A stretch of DNA of 64,000 bases from an uncultured Oscillospiraceae bacterium (lineage in GTDB: Bacteria; Bacillota; Clostridia; Oscillospirales; Oscillospiraceae), in contig CAJUNA010000041.1 in assembly GCA_910587645.1 (NCBI GenBank), positions 124,001 to 188,000 of the forward strand, in the 5' to 3' direction. The first letter of the stretch is position 1. Every line of letters begins with the position of its first letter. The notes beneath the pieces are model-generated. The model was not told where the DNA came from. It saw only the letters and a program-made list of their open reading frames with translations, and did not search any database. Shown here piece after piece: positions 17,104-25,259 of this stretch. Made by a program: the position numbers and the translations under genes.

Positions 17104-18570
17104 TCAAGCATTATTTTGTTGTTTTCCCAAAAATCTTTTCATAGCGCCCATCCCGGCAAACAAAGCCGCCAGCAGGCCAAACCCTGCCAGTACCAGCAGG
17201 AACAGGTTCCATCCTACGGTCTGTGGCGCGTCCCACCGGGAGAAGTCGCAGGGAAGCCGCAATGCGTACGGCGTACTGATTGCCCAGCCGTATGCCATCA
17301 TGATCTTATCAATCAGCCAGGGATACAGCCACAGCCAAAGCCCCGTCCATCCGCAGGCGGCAGAAGCCCGGAACCATCCGTTTGCCGGCAGATACCGGAT
17401 GCTTCCCAACAGCCCCCAGGGCAGGATAAGGCCCGTCAGCGCGCAGGGAAGGGCAACAGGAAAAAACCAATCCTCTCCTCTGGCCCAGGAAATGACCCCA
17501 AGCATGGCCAGCAGCATGATGGACACTGCGGAAAAGTATAGCAATGCTTTATGCCGCCGGAGTTTTTCCGGCAGGGGAGCCTGCCGCAGGATAATGGGGA
17601 GAAATATAACGCACAGTCCGAATAAAACGCTGGATTCCACGATAGGGCAGACGTCCCACGCCATCCCCCCGGCATTCCAACAGCAGGCAAGCAGCATGAG
17701 CAGAAGCAAGCCGCTCTGGATGGTAATAAACAGGCTGGTTTTGCAGGTGTTTAGCTTCTCTGGCAGGGGCAGTTGGCGCAGGGCAATGGGCGTGATGATG
17801 AATCCCGTCCCGAACAGCACCGCCGTTGCCGACACGTAAAAATGGCTGAAGTTTTGGACGCTGGGATAATCCATAAAATTCATAGCTGCAACCGCCAGCA
17901 GCAGTACCAGCAGGTCTATCCCGCAGCAGAGCAAAGCTTTCCGCTTATTCCAAGGGGCGGGGAGGGGAAGCTTCCGCAAGAGCATGGGCAGCAGAAACAA
18001 ACAGCCTCCGAACAGAATCCAAAGCCCAATAGTTGGAAACCAATGCAGTGATCCGGCGCGGAGACAGCAGAAGAAAATCAACAGTTCTATACTTCCCACC
18101 ATCACGCCCAGGGATATCACCCATTGAAACGCTTCCAAATGGCTCCGTTTTGCCAGCCAAATGGGCAGTACGGCAATAGACGCCAGAATCATCACCGCCG
18201 ATACGATAATAGGGAACAGCCCATAGTCGCTGTTGGTGATGCAGACGATGCCTGCGACCAGCAGTACGGTCCCCAAAATTATGCCCATAAATACGCAGAA
18301 GTTCCGGGTCAGACGTTGGTACTTCTCCGCCATCCGCTCGGCGGCCCGTTTCTGGGTGTCCACGCTGGCGGTGAGCAGCTCATGCTCCGTCACGTCCAGC
18401 GCGGCGCAGATATCCAGCAAAAGGGTGATGTCTGGGTAGCTCATGCCCCGTTCCCACTTCGATACGGCGGATTCGGTAACGTAAAGCCGGCCGGCAAATT
18501 CCCGCTGGGTCAGCCCCAACTCTTTCCGCCGCATGCAGATGTACTCACCGAAGGTCTTTTTGTCTTCCAT
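17104..18570 (-). CDS. XRE-type HTH regulator fused to a multi-pass membrane region
   Basis: The 488-residue protein begins with an XRE-family helix-turn-helix (about 8-65, including LGLTQREFAGRLYVTESAVSKWERG) and continues with about ten to twelve hydrophobic segments from residue 90 to the end. HTH proteins of this type with long membrane tails are common in Clostridia; many sense envelope stress or antimicrobial peptides, but no function is known for this one. The ATG at 18570 follows AAGGAG; an upstream TTG has no ribosome site. The membrane part contains repeated motifs of the form LPLPxxxxKxxxL (PLPAPWNKRKAL, PLPEKLNTCKTS, PLPEKLRRHKAL), suggesting internal duplication. First gene of a three-gene minus-strand cluster. 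Confidence 0.85.
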   Translation of the reverse strand: MEDKKTFGEYICMRRKELGLTQREFAGRLYVTESAVSKWERGMSYPDITLLLDICAALDVTEHELLTASVDTQKRAAERMAEKYQRLTRNFCVFMGIILGTVLLVAGIVCITNSDYGLFPIIVSAVMILASIAVLPIWLAKRSHLEAFQWVISLGVMVGSIELLIFFCCLRAGSLHWFPTIGLWILFGGCLFLLPMLLRKLPLPAPWNKRKALLCCGIDLLVLLLAVAAMNFMDYPSVQNFSHFYVSATAVLFGTGFIITPIALRQLPLPEKLNTCKTSLFITIQSGLLLLMLLACCWNAGGMAWDVCPIVESSVLFGLCVIFLPIILRQAPLPEKLRRHKALLYFSAVSIMLLAMLGVISWARGEDWFFPVALPCALTGLILPWGLLGSIRYLPANGWFRASAACGWTGLWLWLYPWLIDKIMMAYGWAISTPYALRLPCDFSRWDAPQTVGWNLFLLVLAGFGLLAALFAGMGAMKRFLGKQQNNA

Positions 18571-18699
18571 TGCATTTCGTCTCCTTGTCGGTTTGGCTTG
18601 CAAGCTCTGCCACCACCATACGTTACGGGAGAAAAAATGTCAAGAAAAATCAGCCCTTTCCACCCTCGACCGTTAGGAAAGTCCAGTATTCCCAATGGT

Positions 18700-18727
18700 T
18701 AGCGGTCTCCCCGCAAAGCAGGGAGAC
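18700..18727 (-). terminator. Hairpin downstream of mgtE
   Basis: Perfect 10-bp arms GCGGTCTCCC / GGGAGACCGC with an 8-nt loop, 14 bp after the mgtE stop on the minus strand. No long T run follows, so it may act mainly as an RNA-end stabiliser. Confidence 0.5.
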
Positions 18728-18740
18728 CGCCGCGCTTTCA

Positions 18741-20120
18741 CTATAATTTCAAAAGCCAGGTGGCAAACTGGAAGTAAATAAGCAGGCTCAGCACATCTAC
18801 AATCGTGCTGATAAAGGGCGCGGCCATGACGGCGGGGTCCAGGCCGGTCTTCTCCGCCAGCAAGGGAAGCAGGCACCCTACCACCTTGGCGCAGAATACC
18901 GTGCATACCAGCGTCAGGCAAATTACCAGCGCCACCAGGACAGTGACCTCGCTGTTTTGCAGCAGGATGCGGTCTACAACTATCAGCTTGACGAAGTTCC
19001 CTGCCGCCAGCAGTACACCGCACAGCAATGCTACGCGGCCTTCCTTCCACACTACGCTGAAAAGGTCGCTGAAATCAATCTCATTCAAACTCAGCCCACG
19101 GATTACCGCCACGCTGGACTGGTTGCCGCAGTTTCCCCCCGTACCCATGAGCATGGGGATAAAGCCAATCAGTACGGAACACGCCGCCAGGGAATCCTCA
19201 AAGCTGGAAATGACTACCCCCGTGAAGGTGGCGGACAGCATCAGCAGCATCAGCCACGGCAGGCGGCTTTTTACCGTATCCCACACACCGGCCCGAAGAT
19301 AGGGCTTGTCCGTGGGGGTGATGGCGGCCATCAGCTCGAAGTCCTCTGTGGCCTCTTCCTCCATGACGTCGATAGCGTCATCGATGGTGACAATGCCCAC
19401 TAGGCGGTGTTCCTTATCCACCACCGGCATGGCCAGGAAGTCGTATTTGCTTAAATCCTGGGCTACGTCCTCCTTGTCCTCCATGGTGGAAGCGGAGACC
19501 ACGTTCGTCTCCATGATATCCTCAATGACGTCCTCCTGATCCGCCAGCAGGAGGGTCCGGATGGAGACCAGCCCCAGCAGCCGGCGGCTGGGGTCGGTGA
19601 CGTAGCAGATGTTGATGGTTTCCTTGTCGATGCCTGTGCGCCGGATGCGCTTGAGGGCATCGGCTACAGTCATGTTCCGCTTCAGGTCCACAAACTCGGT
19701 GGTCATGATGGAACCGGCGGAATCTTCTGGGTATTTGAGGATTTCGTTGACCGAGCGCCGGGTTTCCGGGTCGCTGTGGCGGAGGATTCGTTTCACCACG
19801 GTGGCGGGCATTTCCTCAATCAAGTCCACGGTATCGTCCACATAAAGCTCGTCCAACACTTCTTTTAACTCCGCATCGGAGAAGGATTGGATTAAAACCT
19901 CCTGTTCCTCGGGGTCCATTTCCACGAAGACTTCGGCGGCTAACTCTTTGGGAAGGAGCCGGTAGACCACCGGCAGGCGGTCCAGGGGCAATTCTGCCAG
20001 AATTGCGGCGATGTCGGCGGGTTCAAAGAGGAAGAGGAGGTCTCTGATTTCCTGCCATCGCTTCCGGGATGATAGTTCCTCAATTTCATCCATAACCCGG
20101 CTGTTTTCCAAGTCCAGCAT
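18741..20120 (-). CDS. mgtE: Magnesium transporter MgtE
   Basis: MgtE is a dimeric Mg2+ channel gated by cytosolic magnesium. The 459-residue product shows the full plan: N domain of helical repeats (about 1-130), two CBS domains (about 136-255, with GSIMTTEFVDL and AMPVVDKEHRLVGIVTIDD), a connecting helix, and five membrane helices (about 285-455) containing PMLMGTGGNCGNQ, the conserved pore segment, and the final AAPFISTIVDVLSLLIYF with the pore aspartate. GAAAGGAGG precedes the ATG. Many mgtE genes carry an M-box riboswitch; the short leader here shows no such structure. Single gene unit. Confidence 0.95.
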   Translation of the reverse strand: MLDLENSRVMDEIEELSSRKRWQEIRDLLFLFEPADIAAILAELPLDRLPVVYRLLPKELAAEVFVEMDPEEQEVLIQSFSDAELKEVLDELYVDDTVDLIEEMPATVVKRILRHSDPETRRSVNEILKYPEDSAGSIMTTEFVDLKRNMTVADALKRIRRTGIDKETINICYVTDPSRRLLGLVSIRTLLLADQEDVIEDIMETNVVSASTMEDKEDVAQDLSKYDFLAMPVVDKEHRLVGIVTIDDAIDVMEEEATEDFELMAAITPTDKPYLRAGVWDTVKSRLPWLMLLMLSATFTGVVISSFEDSLAACSVLIGFIPMLMGTGGNCGNQSSVAVIRGLSLNEIDFSDLFSVVWKEGRVALLCGVLLAAGNFVKLIVVDRILLQNSEVTVLVALVICLTLVCTVFCAKVVGCLLPLLAEKTGLDPAVMAAPFISTIVDVLSLLIYFQFATWLLKL

Positions 20121-20232
20121 GGCAGCGCCTCCTTTCTATTTGACGGCGCACAGCGCCGCCGCCCCAATTCTGTACAATAACGAATGTGCTCTTCGTGTCT
20201 TTTAACCCCGGGGCCTGCCCGGCCCCGGACCC

Positions 20233-20664
20233 TGGGTTACTTTTTGTGCGAACAAAAAGTAACCAAAAAACCGCTTAAACCTGCGGTTTAAGAATCCCTT
20301 ATTTTATTACGGGGGATATTATTTTTCGCTGCGACCTTTGGACTTATTGTTCTATCTCCAGTGCATTGGGCCGATGCCGGTGCTTGCTTCTGCGCACAGT
20401 TCTGTTGGGGGGGCTGGTTGCCGCGTGAGACGCGGCACAGGGGCTGGTGGGCGTTGCCGGGAGTACCCAAAGCAAAAAAGGTAGGCACCTGCAAAATGCC
20501 CGTGGGTAGGCGCATAAGGCTGGCGCACAAAGTCCACGAACTATCGACAGAACGCCAGCAGCGTACCAAAAGGGAAATAAAACAAAGACTTCAGGAGGGA
20601 TTCTTAAGGGGGGCCAGCCCCCCTTAAGTAAGTTTTTGCTACTTTTTCCTTATGGAAAAAGTAG
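20233..20664. repeat. Palindrome-rich intergenic element
   Basis: The 598-bp gap between mgtE and RNase J holds no convincing gene. It contains several perfect hairpins: 13-bp arms GGTTACTTTTTGT / ACAAAAAGTAACC (20235-20247, 20252-20264); CTTAAAC / GTTTAAG (20274-20292); 11-bp arms CTTAAGGGGGG / CCCCCCTTAAG (20603-20613, 20618-20628); and 11-bp arms CTACTTTTTCC / GGAAAAAGTAG (20639-20649, 20654-20664). A further 12-bp inverted repeat TTAAGAATCCCT (20288-20299) / AGGGATTCTTAA (20596-20607) flanks a 296-bp core. This looks like a non-coding repeat element, but copy number elsewhere is unknown. Confidence 0.5.
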
Positions 20665-20681
20665 GCCCCCGTCCCCGGAAG

Positions 20682-20715
20682 GGGAAAAAAGCGGGAGCCG
20701 CCCCGCAGGGGCGGC
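20682..20715 (-). terminator. Terminator of RNase J
   Basis: Arms GCCGCCCC / GGGGCGGC with a 3-nt loop (20697-20715), followed on the minus strand within a few bases by a six-T run (20685-20690). Confidence 0.75.
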
Positions 20716-20718
20716 AGA

Positions 20719-22374
20719 TCAAATCCGGTTGACCACCGGAATGACCATAGGACTCCTCCTTGTATGACGGAAAAGATACCCGCTGACAGCAGATTTTACC
20801 GCCCCGCGCAGCTCGCCAGTGTCCCGGCCGCCTTTGCCCAGGGCCGCTAAGGCGGCGGACGCCGCCACCTCCGTCAGTTCCCGCATTAAATCCTCCGATT
20901 CCTTGACATAAATAAATCCTCTGGTGATAATCTCCGGCTCACTGAGAAGCTGTCCATGCTGGACATTCAAAATGACAACGACCATGCCGTCTTCCGCTAG
21001 AATCTTCCGGTCGCGGAGGACTACCGCGCCTACGTCGCCTACGCCGCTGCCGTCTACCAGAACCGACCCGGAAGGCGCCGGCGTTTCCGCCAGCTTGATG
21101 GTCTTTGTGGTCAGCTCTATGACGCTGCCAATGTCCGCCAATACCATGTTTTTCCGGTTCATGCCCATCTCCATGGCTAGATTCATATGGCGGCGGAGCA
21201 TCTTCTGCTCGCCGTGGAGGGGGATAAAGAATTTGGGCCGGACCAAGGCGTGAATAATCTTTAACTCCTCCTGGCAGGCGTGGCCGGAAACGTGGAGCGG
21301 GTCGGAACGGTCGTAAATTACGTCTACGCCCTTCCGGAATAATTCGTTAATGACACGGCCTATAGTCTTCTCGTTGCCGGGGATGGCGCTGGCGGATATA
21401 ATCACACGATCCCCAGGCCCTACGTCAATCTGCTTGTGCTGGGAAAAGGCCATGCGGTAGAGGGCGCTCATCTCTTCGCCCTGGCTTCCGGTGGTCACAA
21501 GTACCTGCTGCTCCAAGGGGAGAGACTTGATCTTATTGATGTCTACTACCGTGTTTTTAGGAATCGACATATAGCCTAATTCCGTGGAGACGCGCATAAT
21601 GTTTTCCATACTGCGCCCGGAAACCGCTACCTTGCGGCCGCAGGCTGCCGCCGCGTCAATCACCTGCTGGATACGGTGGACATTGGAGGCGAAAGTGGTA
21701 ACGATGATCCGCTGCTTACAGCCGTTAAATAAGCGGTCAAAGGTCTTGCCGACAATGGATTCGCTCATGGTGTAGCCTGGGCGCTCCACATTCGTGGAGT
21801 CTGCCAGCAGTGCCAGCACACCCTCCTTGCCCAGCTCGCCAAAACGCCCCAGGTCAATGACATCGCCGTCAATGGGGGTGGAGTCGATTTTAAAGTCGCC
21901 TGTGTGGATGATGACGCCCATGCTGGTATGGATGGCAAAGGCCACCGAGTCGGCGATGGAGTGGTTGACATGGATAAATTCCACGTAAAACTTGCCTACC
22001 CGGATCATTTCGCCCGCTTCCACCGTCACTAGCTTGGTTTGCTTGAGCAGTCCGTGCTCCTCCAGCTTCAGCTTGATCAGCCCCGCCGTGAGCCGGGTGC
22101 AGTACACCGGCATGTTCACCTGCCGCAGGATATAGGGAATCGCGCCGATATGGTCCTCGTGGCCATGGGTAATGAACAGGCCGCGAATGCGGTTTTTATT
22201 TTTAACCAGGTACGTCACATCGGGGATGACCAGGTCAATGCCGTACATGTCCCCGTCAGGGAAGCCCATACCGCAGTCTACCACAATGAGTTCGCCGCCG
22301 TGTTCGTAGACGGTCATATTCTTGCCGACTTCGTTAAGTCCGCCCAGGGGAATAATTTTCATTTTTTCTGCCAA
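20719..22374 (-). CDS. rnj: Ribonuclease J
   Basis: RNase J is the metallo-beta-lactamase-fold 5'-exonuclease and endonuclease central to RNA decay and rRNA maturation in Firmicutes. The 551 residues include the zinc motif HGHEDH (70-75), a beta-CASP domain, further motifs HTGDFKID and SGHACQEE, and a C-terminal domain ending near IPVVNRI. I place the start at the TTG at 22374: AAGGAG lies 8 bp before it, whereas the ATG at 22362 is 20 bp away and a nearer ATG is out of frame. Both give a near-normal length (about 555). A long leader with hairpins precedes it. Single-copy identification is secure; J1 versus J2 cannot be decided. Confidence 0.94.
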   Translation of the reverse strand: MAEKMKIIPLGGLNEVGKNMTVYEHGGELIVVDCGMGFPDGDMYGIDLVIPDVTYLVKNKNRIRGLFITHGHEDHIGAIPYILRQVNMPVYCTRLTAGLIKLKLEEHGLLKQTKLVTVEAGEMIRVGKFYVEFIHVNHSIADSVAFAIHTSMGVIIHTGDFKIDSTPIDGDVIDLGRFGELGKEGVLALLADSTNVERPGYTMSESIVGKTFDRLFNGCKQRIIVTTFASNVHRIQQVIDAAAACGRKVAVSGRSMENIMRVSTELGYMSIPKNTVVDINKIKSLPLEQQVLVTTGSQGEEMSALYRMAFSQHKQIDVGPGDRVIISASAIPGNEKTIGRVINELFRKGVDVIYDRSDPLHVSGHACQEELKIIHALVRPKFFIPLHGEQKMLRRHMNLAMEMGMNRKNMVLADIGSVIELTTKTIKLAETPAPSGSVLVDGSGVGDVGAVVLRDRKILAEDGMVVVILNVQHGQLLSEPEIITRGFIYVKESEDLMRELTEVAASAALAALGKGGRDTGELRGAVKSAVSGYLFRHTRRSPMVIPVVNRI

Positions 22375-22713
22375 AACATAGCACTCCTTTTTAATAAACA
22401 ATATTATTGGAAAGAAAAGCGCAACGCAAACAGACGGGAGGGGCCCCTGGATTACCGCACCCAGCATCGTGGGTTTTCAGAGGGCCGCCTCCCGCTATGT
22501 ATGGAAGGCTTCGCATACCATGCCGCGCGCGGCGCATGGTACAATTATTCATCACAGGCCCACCCGCAGCGGCCTGAGAAAAACCAAATAAAACACAGCG
22601 CGGCGCACCGTCCGCGCGGTTATTTTATATAGTATACCACAGCTTTTCCTAAAAGTATACACAAATTTTCCAAAGGCCGGAAAAACCCTCTCTACCTCAT
22701 AAAAACCTAAAAA
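22375..22713 (-). other. RNase J 5' leader region with hairpins
   Basis: The gap 22375-22758 holds no gene. It contains the pepP terminator at its far end and, within the likely RNase J leader, a hairpin at 22516-22541 (arms TACCATGC / GCATGGTA around a CG-rich centre) and a smaller one with arms ACCCA / TGGGT near 22462-22477. AT-rich sequence around 22620-22640 (TATACT, TATAAA on the minus strand) is the best place for the promoter, giving a leader of about 240 nt. Confidence 0.4.
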
Positions 22714-22740
22714 GGAGCGCCGTCCTAAGACGGCGCTCCA
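22711..22740 (-). terminator. Terminator of pepP
   Basis: Arms GGAGCGCCGTC / GACGGCGCTCC (22714-22724, 22729-22739) followed on the minus strand by TTTTTAGGTTTTT. Confidence 0.85.
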
Positions 22741-22758
22741 TAAGAAGATCCAAGTAGG

Positions 22759-23832
22759 TTATTTCAAGATGATCAGCTCATGGGGGGCTTCCATGATATC
22801 CTTGCAGCCACCCTCTTCGATGACGACTACGTCCTCAATGCGCACACCAAACTTGCCGGGAATGTAGATGCCCGGCTCCGCGGAAATCACAGCCCCAACA
22901 GGGAGAGGCTTGTCATTGGCAGTGGACGCGCCGGGAGCTTCGTGGATCTCCACGCCTACGCCGTGGCCGAAGCCGTGGCCGAAGTATTTGCCGTAGCCCG
23001 CGTCCTCAATGACCTTGGCGGCCGCTTCATGAACCTCCTTGCCGGTGGCGCCGGCTTTGGCGGTGGCAATACCGGCCTTCTGAGCCTCCAGGACGGTGTA
23101 ATAAACCTTCTCCATTTCCTCGGTGACATGGCCTACGGCCACTGTCCGGGTCATATCGGAACAGTATCCGCCATATACGCAGCCGAAGTCCATGGTGATG
23201 AAATCGCCGTCCTCCACCTTTTTGTCGGAGGGTACGCCGTGGGGCATGCTGCTGTTCACGCCGCTGACGACGATCGGCTCAAAACTCATTTTTTCCGCGC
23301 CGTGGCTGAGCATCCGGTACTGCAAATAGGCGGAAATCTCTTTTTCCGTCTTACCGGGCTTGATGAATTCAAGTACTTCCTTCAGCGCCTTTTCCGCGAT
23401 ACGCTGGGCCGCGATCAGGCAGTCAATCTCTTCCGGCTCCTTCACAGAACGCAGATCTGTCAGCAGCTTAGTAGCCGGGACCAGCTCCACGCCCTCAAGC
23501 TTTTCCTTCCAACGGTTGTACTCTGCCACGGTGGCGTATTGTTCCTCAAAACCCAGTTTCTTAATATTGTGGGCTTTAATGACCTCGTTGGTCAGGGTGG
23601 TCACATTGGTCTTGGCAGTGTTTTCCCGGATTTCCGCACCGGTCACCAGCTTCCCAGCCACCTCGATGTAGCGGCTGTCAGTGAAAAAATAATTCTTTTC
23701 CTTAGTGATAATGGCCACACCGGCGGAGGAATGGAATTGGGTGGCGTACAGCCGGTTCGGCTCACTGGTAACCATCATAGCGTCCAGGCCGAAAGCGTCC
23801 AGCTTCTCCGCGATTTTGTGAAATCTGCTCAT
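22759..23832 (-). CDS. M24-family aminopeptidase P (Xaa-Pro peptidase)
   Basis: Removes N-terminal residues preceding proline from peptides in the cytosol, using two metal ions. The 357-residue product has the creatinase-like N-terminal domain (about 1-125) and the pita-bread catalytic domain with the five ligands in MDFGCVYGGYCSDMTRT (two Asp), GFGHGVGVEIHE (His), SAEPGIY (Glu) and VRIEDVV (Glu). The ATG at 23832 overlaps the TGA of yqeG as ATGA, and the length then fits the YqhT/PepP group; longer starts would extend into yqeG. Translationally coupled to yqeG. In many relatives efp follows this gene; here a terminator does. Confidence 0.94.
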   Translation of the reverse strand: MSRFHKIAEKLDAFGLDAMMVTSEPNRLYATQFHSSAGVAIITKEKNYFFTDSRYIEVAGKLVTGAEIRENTAKTNVTTLTNEVIKAHNIKKLGFEEQYATVAEYNRWKEKLEGVELVPATKLLTDLRSVKEPEEIDCLIAAQRIAEKALKEVLEFIKPGKTEKEISAYLQYRMLSHGAEKMSFEPIVVSGVNSSMPHGVPSDKKVEDGDFITMDFGCVYGGYCSDMTRTVAVGHVTEEMEKVYYTVLEAQKAGIATAKAGATGKEVHEAAAKVIEDAGYGKYFGHGFGHGVGVEIHEAPGASTANDKPLPVGAVISAEPGIYIPGKFGVRIEDVVVIEEGGCKDIMEAPHELIILK

Positions 23833-24338
23833 ATTTTCCTGCATCTCCTTCTTGCGATCCATTTGAAGGGCCTCTGCAATCCGTGCAGCACATGGTTCCA
23901 ACTCCCGCACGGCCCACCCAGCGGCTCCACCATCAGCGCCAGCACACCGGAACGCTTAGCCCCCAGTACATCGGTGAGCAGCTTGTCGCCCAGCATGGCG
24001 GTGCGCTCCGGCGGCTGTCCGGCCAGCGCCATGGCCTGGCGGTAGCCCCGGGTTCCTGGTTTTCCAGCATGGCCTACGTAACGGATGCCCAATTCTCCGC
24101 AAAACGCATCCACCCGCTTAGGGGAGCGGTTATTAGAGAGGATCATCACCGTCACGCCGCCCTCCTGGCAGGTGTCCAGCCAGCGCCGCAGGGCATTGTC
24201 CGGCTTTTCCACCCGCCGGGGAGCCAGGGTGTAATCCAGGTCGCACAGCAGCAGCCGGACGCCAAGGCGCCCCAGTTCCTGTGGGGTGAGGTCATCATAG
24301 CGGCTGTAAAGCCGGTCGGGAATCAGGGAAAATGGCAT
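23829..24338 (-). CDS. yqeG: YqeG-family HAD phosphatase
   Basis: YqeG is a HAD superfamily IIIA phosphatase conserved in Firmicutes; its substrate is not settled (phosphatidylglycerophosphate-type activity is known for related proteins). The 169-residue product has motif I CDLDYTLAP (nucleophile and acid-base Asp pair), motif II LSNN, motif III with K in GKPGTRGY and motif IV GDKLLTDVLGAK. The ATG at 24338 follows GGAGGG. Its last bases overlap the start of the M24 peptidase gene. Its promoter overlaps that of the divergent gene at 24411. Confidence 0.9.
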   Translation of the reverse strand: MPFSLIPDRLYSRYDDLTPQELGRLGVRLLLCDLDYTLAPRRVEKPDNALRRWLDTCQEGGVTVMILSNNRSPKRVDAFCGELGIRYVGHAGKPGTRGYRQAMALAGQPPERTAMLGDKLLTDVLGAKRSGVLALMVEPLGGPCGSWNHVLHGLQRPFKWIARRRCRKI

Positions 24339-24348
24339 AGTGCCCTCC

Positions 24349-24377
24349 TTGACCGCATAATATGAATGAAGTATAGC
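24349..24377 (+). promoter_or_regulatory. Promoter of the GH18-like gene
   Basis: TTGACC (24349-24354), 17-bp spacer, TATAGC (24372-24377). The -10 box overlaps the -10 of the divergent yqeG promoter. Confidence 0.5.
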
Positions 24378-24397
24378 ACAAATAAAAAAATTTACAA
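24370..24397 (-). promoter_or_regulatory. Promoter of yqeG-pepP
   Basis: On the minus strand: TTGTAA (24392-24397), 16-bp spacer, extended -10 TGCTATACT with TATACT at 24370-24375. Confidence 0.5.
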
Positions 24398-24410
24398 GGG
24401 GGAAGTGCCT

Positions 24411-25181
24411 GTGCAACTCTATTTAGCCGTTACGCCCGACAAGCTGCGGGAGGCCGCGCGCTTCACCGACCGTCTGGCCCATGTAGCCTACCGGGTGGAT
24501 CGGGACGGCCGTTTGGCCCGCCGGGATCTGCTGGCCAGAACCCACGGTGGCATATTGGTTCTGGGAGACCAGGAGTGCGGCACCATCCGGGATCCCGCCG
24601 CCCTGTGCCGGGACGTATGGCGGGAGTGCGGCAACCGGGGCTACGGCGGCGTCCTGGCGGATTTTGAGCGTCCGCCTTCGGAGGACCGGACCGCCTTTTT
24701 GGAAGCCCTAAGCCGGGTGCTGGCCCGGAATAAAAGGCGTCTGTTCGTCCCCGAGGCCTACGGTGGGCAGATACCCCAGGCTTCTGTCCTAATCTGCACC
24801 GCCCTGTCTGGCGGGAACCTGCGGCGGCGGCTGGAGGAATGCGCCCAACGGTTTGGACCGGGAAGGTTGGTCATGGATCTCCAACGGCTCCGTATGAGCT
24901 TCCCGCTGCCTTGCCCGACAGGGGAGGGGGAAACCCTTTCCAGTGGGACGCTGTTGTCGATGCTGGCGCAGAAAGGACAGTCTGTGTTCTACTCTAACGA
25001 TCTATGTGCGAAGTATTTTACCTTTACAGATAATGGAACCAGCCGTTTTGTCCTCTTTGACGATGCGGACACCATCCGCCGGAAGGTACAAATAGGGCAG
25101 GATATGGGAATCGGCATAGGTTTTCTCATGTACCCGGAAACAGAGGACATCCTGCCGGAGCTTTTCGACCGGCGGCGGTAA
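24411..25181 (+). CDS. Putative GH18-like TIM-barrel protein
   Basis: I do not place this with certainty. The 256-residue protein has no signal peptide or membrane segment. Residues 79-88 (GGVLADFERP) resemble the GH18 active-site strand DGxxxDxE as in the spore-lytic YaaH/YdhD group (GxNIDFE), keeping D84 and the catalytic-type E86 but not the first Asp. The end, DDADTIRRKVQIGQDMGIGI, resembles the GH18 closing strand where the barrel residue precedes a glycine-rich turn. A role in sporulation or peptidoglycan turnover is therefore possible but unproven; a degenerate non-catalytic barrel is the alternative. GTG start after AAGGGGGA. Divergent from yqeG. Confidence 0.6.
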   Translation: MQLYLAVTPDKLREAARFTDRLAHVAYRVDRDGRLARRDLLARTHGGILVLGDQECGTIRDPAALCRDVWRECGNRGYGGVLADFERPPSEDRTAFLEALSRVLARNKRRLFVPEAYGGQIPQASVLICTALSGGNLRRRLEECAQRFGPGRLVMDLQRLRMSFPLPCPTGEGETLSSGTLLSMLAQKGQSVFYSNDLCAKYFTFTDNGTSRFVLFDDADTIRRKVQIGQDMGIGIGFLMYPETEDILPELFDRRR

Positions 25182-25185
25182 AGGC

Positions 25186-25214
25186 TTGCCTCTTCCACTC
25201 TGCTGTGGTATAGT
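25186..25214 (+). promoter_or_regulatory. Promoter of the P-loop gene pair
   Basis: TTGCCT (25186-25191), 17-bp spacer, TATAGT (25209-25214), 46 bp before the ATG at 25260. Confidence 0.55.
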
Positions 25215-25259
25215 CAGATACGGTCGTAAACGGCCGCATTTCATAAACAGGAGCGGAAT

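Noticed and set aside
20121..20232. M-box magnesium riboswitch before mgtE
   Set aside because: No M-box core or terminator/antiterminator pair could be traced in the leader.
20361..20627. An 88-residue frame in the palindrome-rich gap
   Set aside because: No ribosome site, no family resemblance, and it crosses perfect hairpins; the region is better explained as a repeat element.
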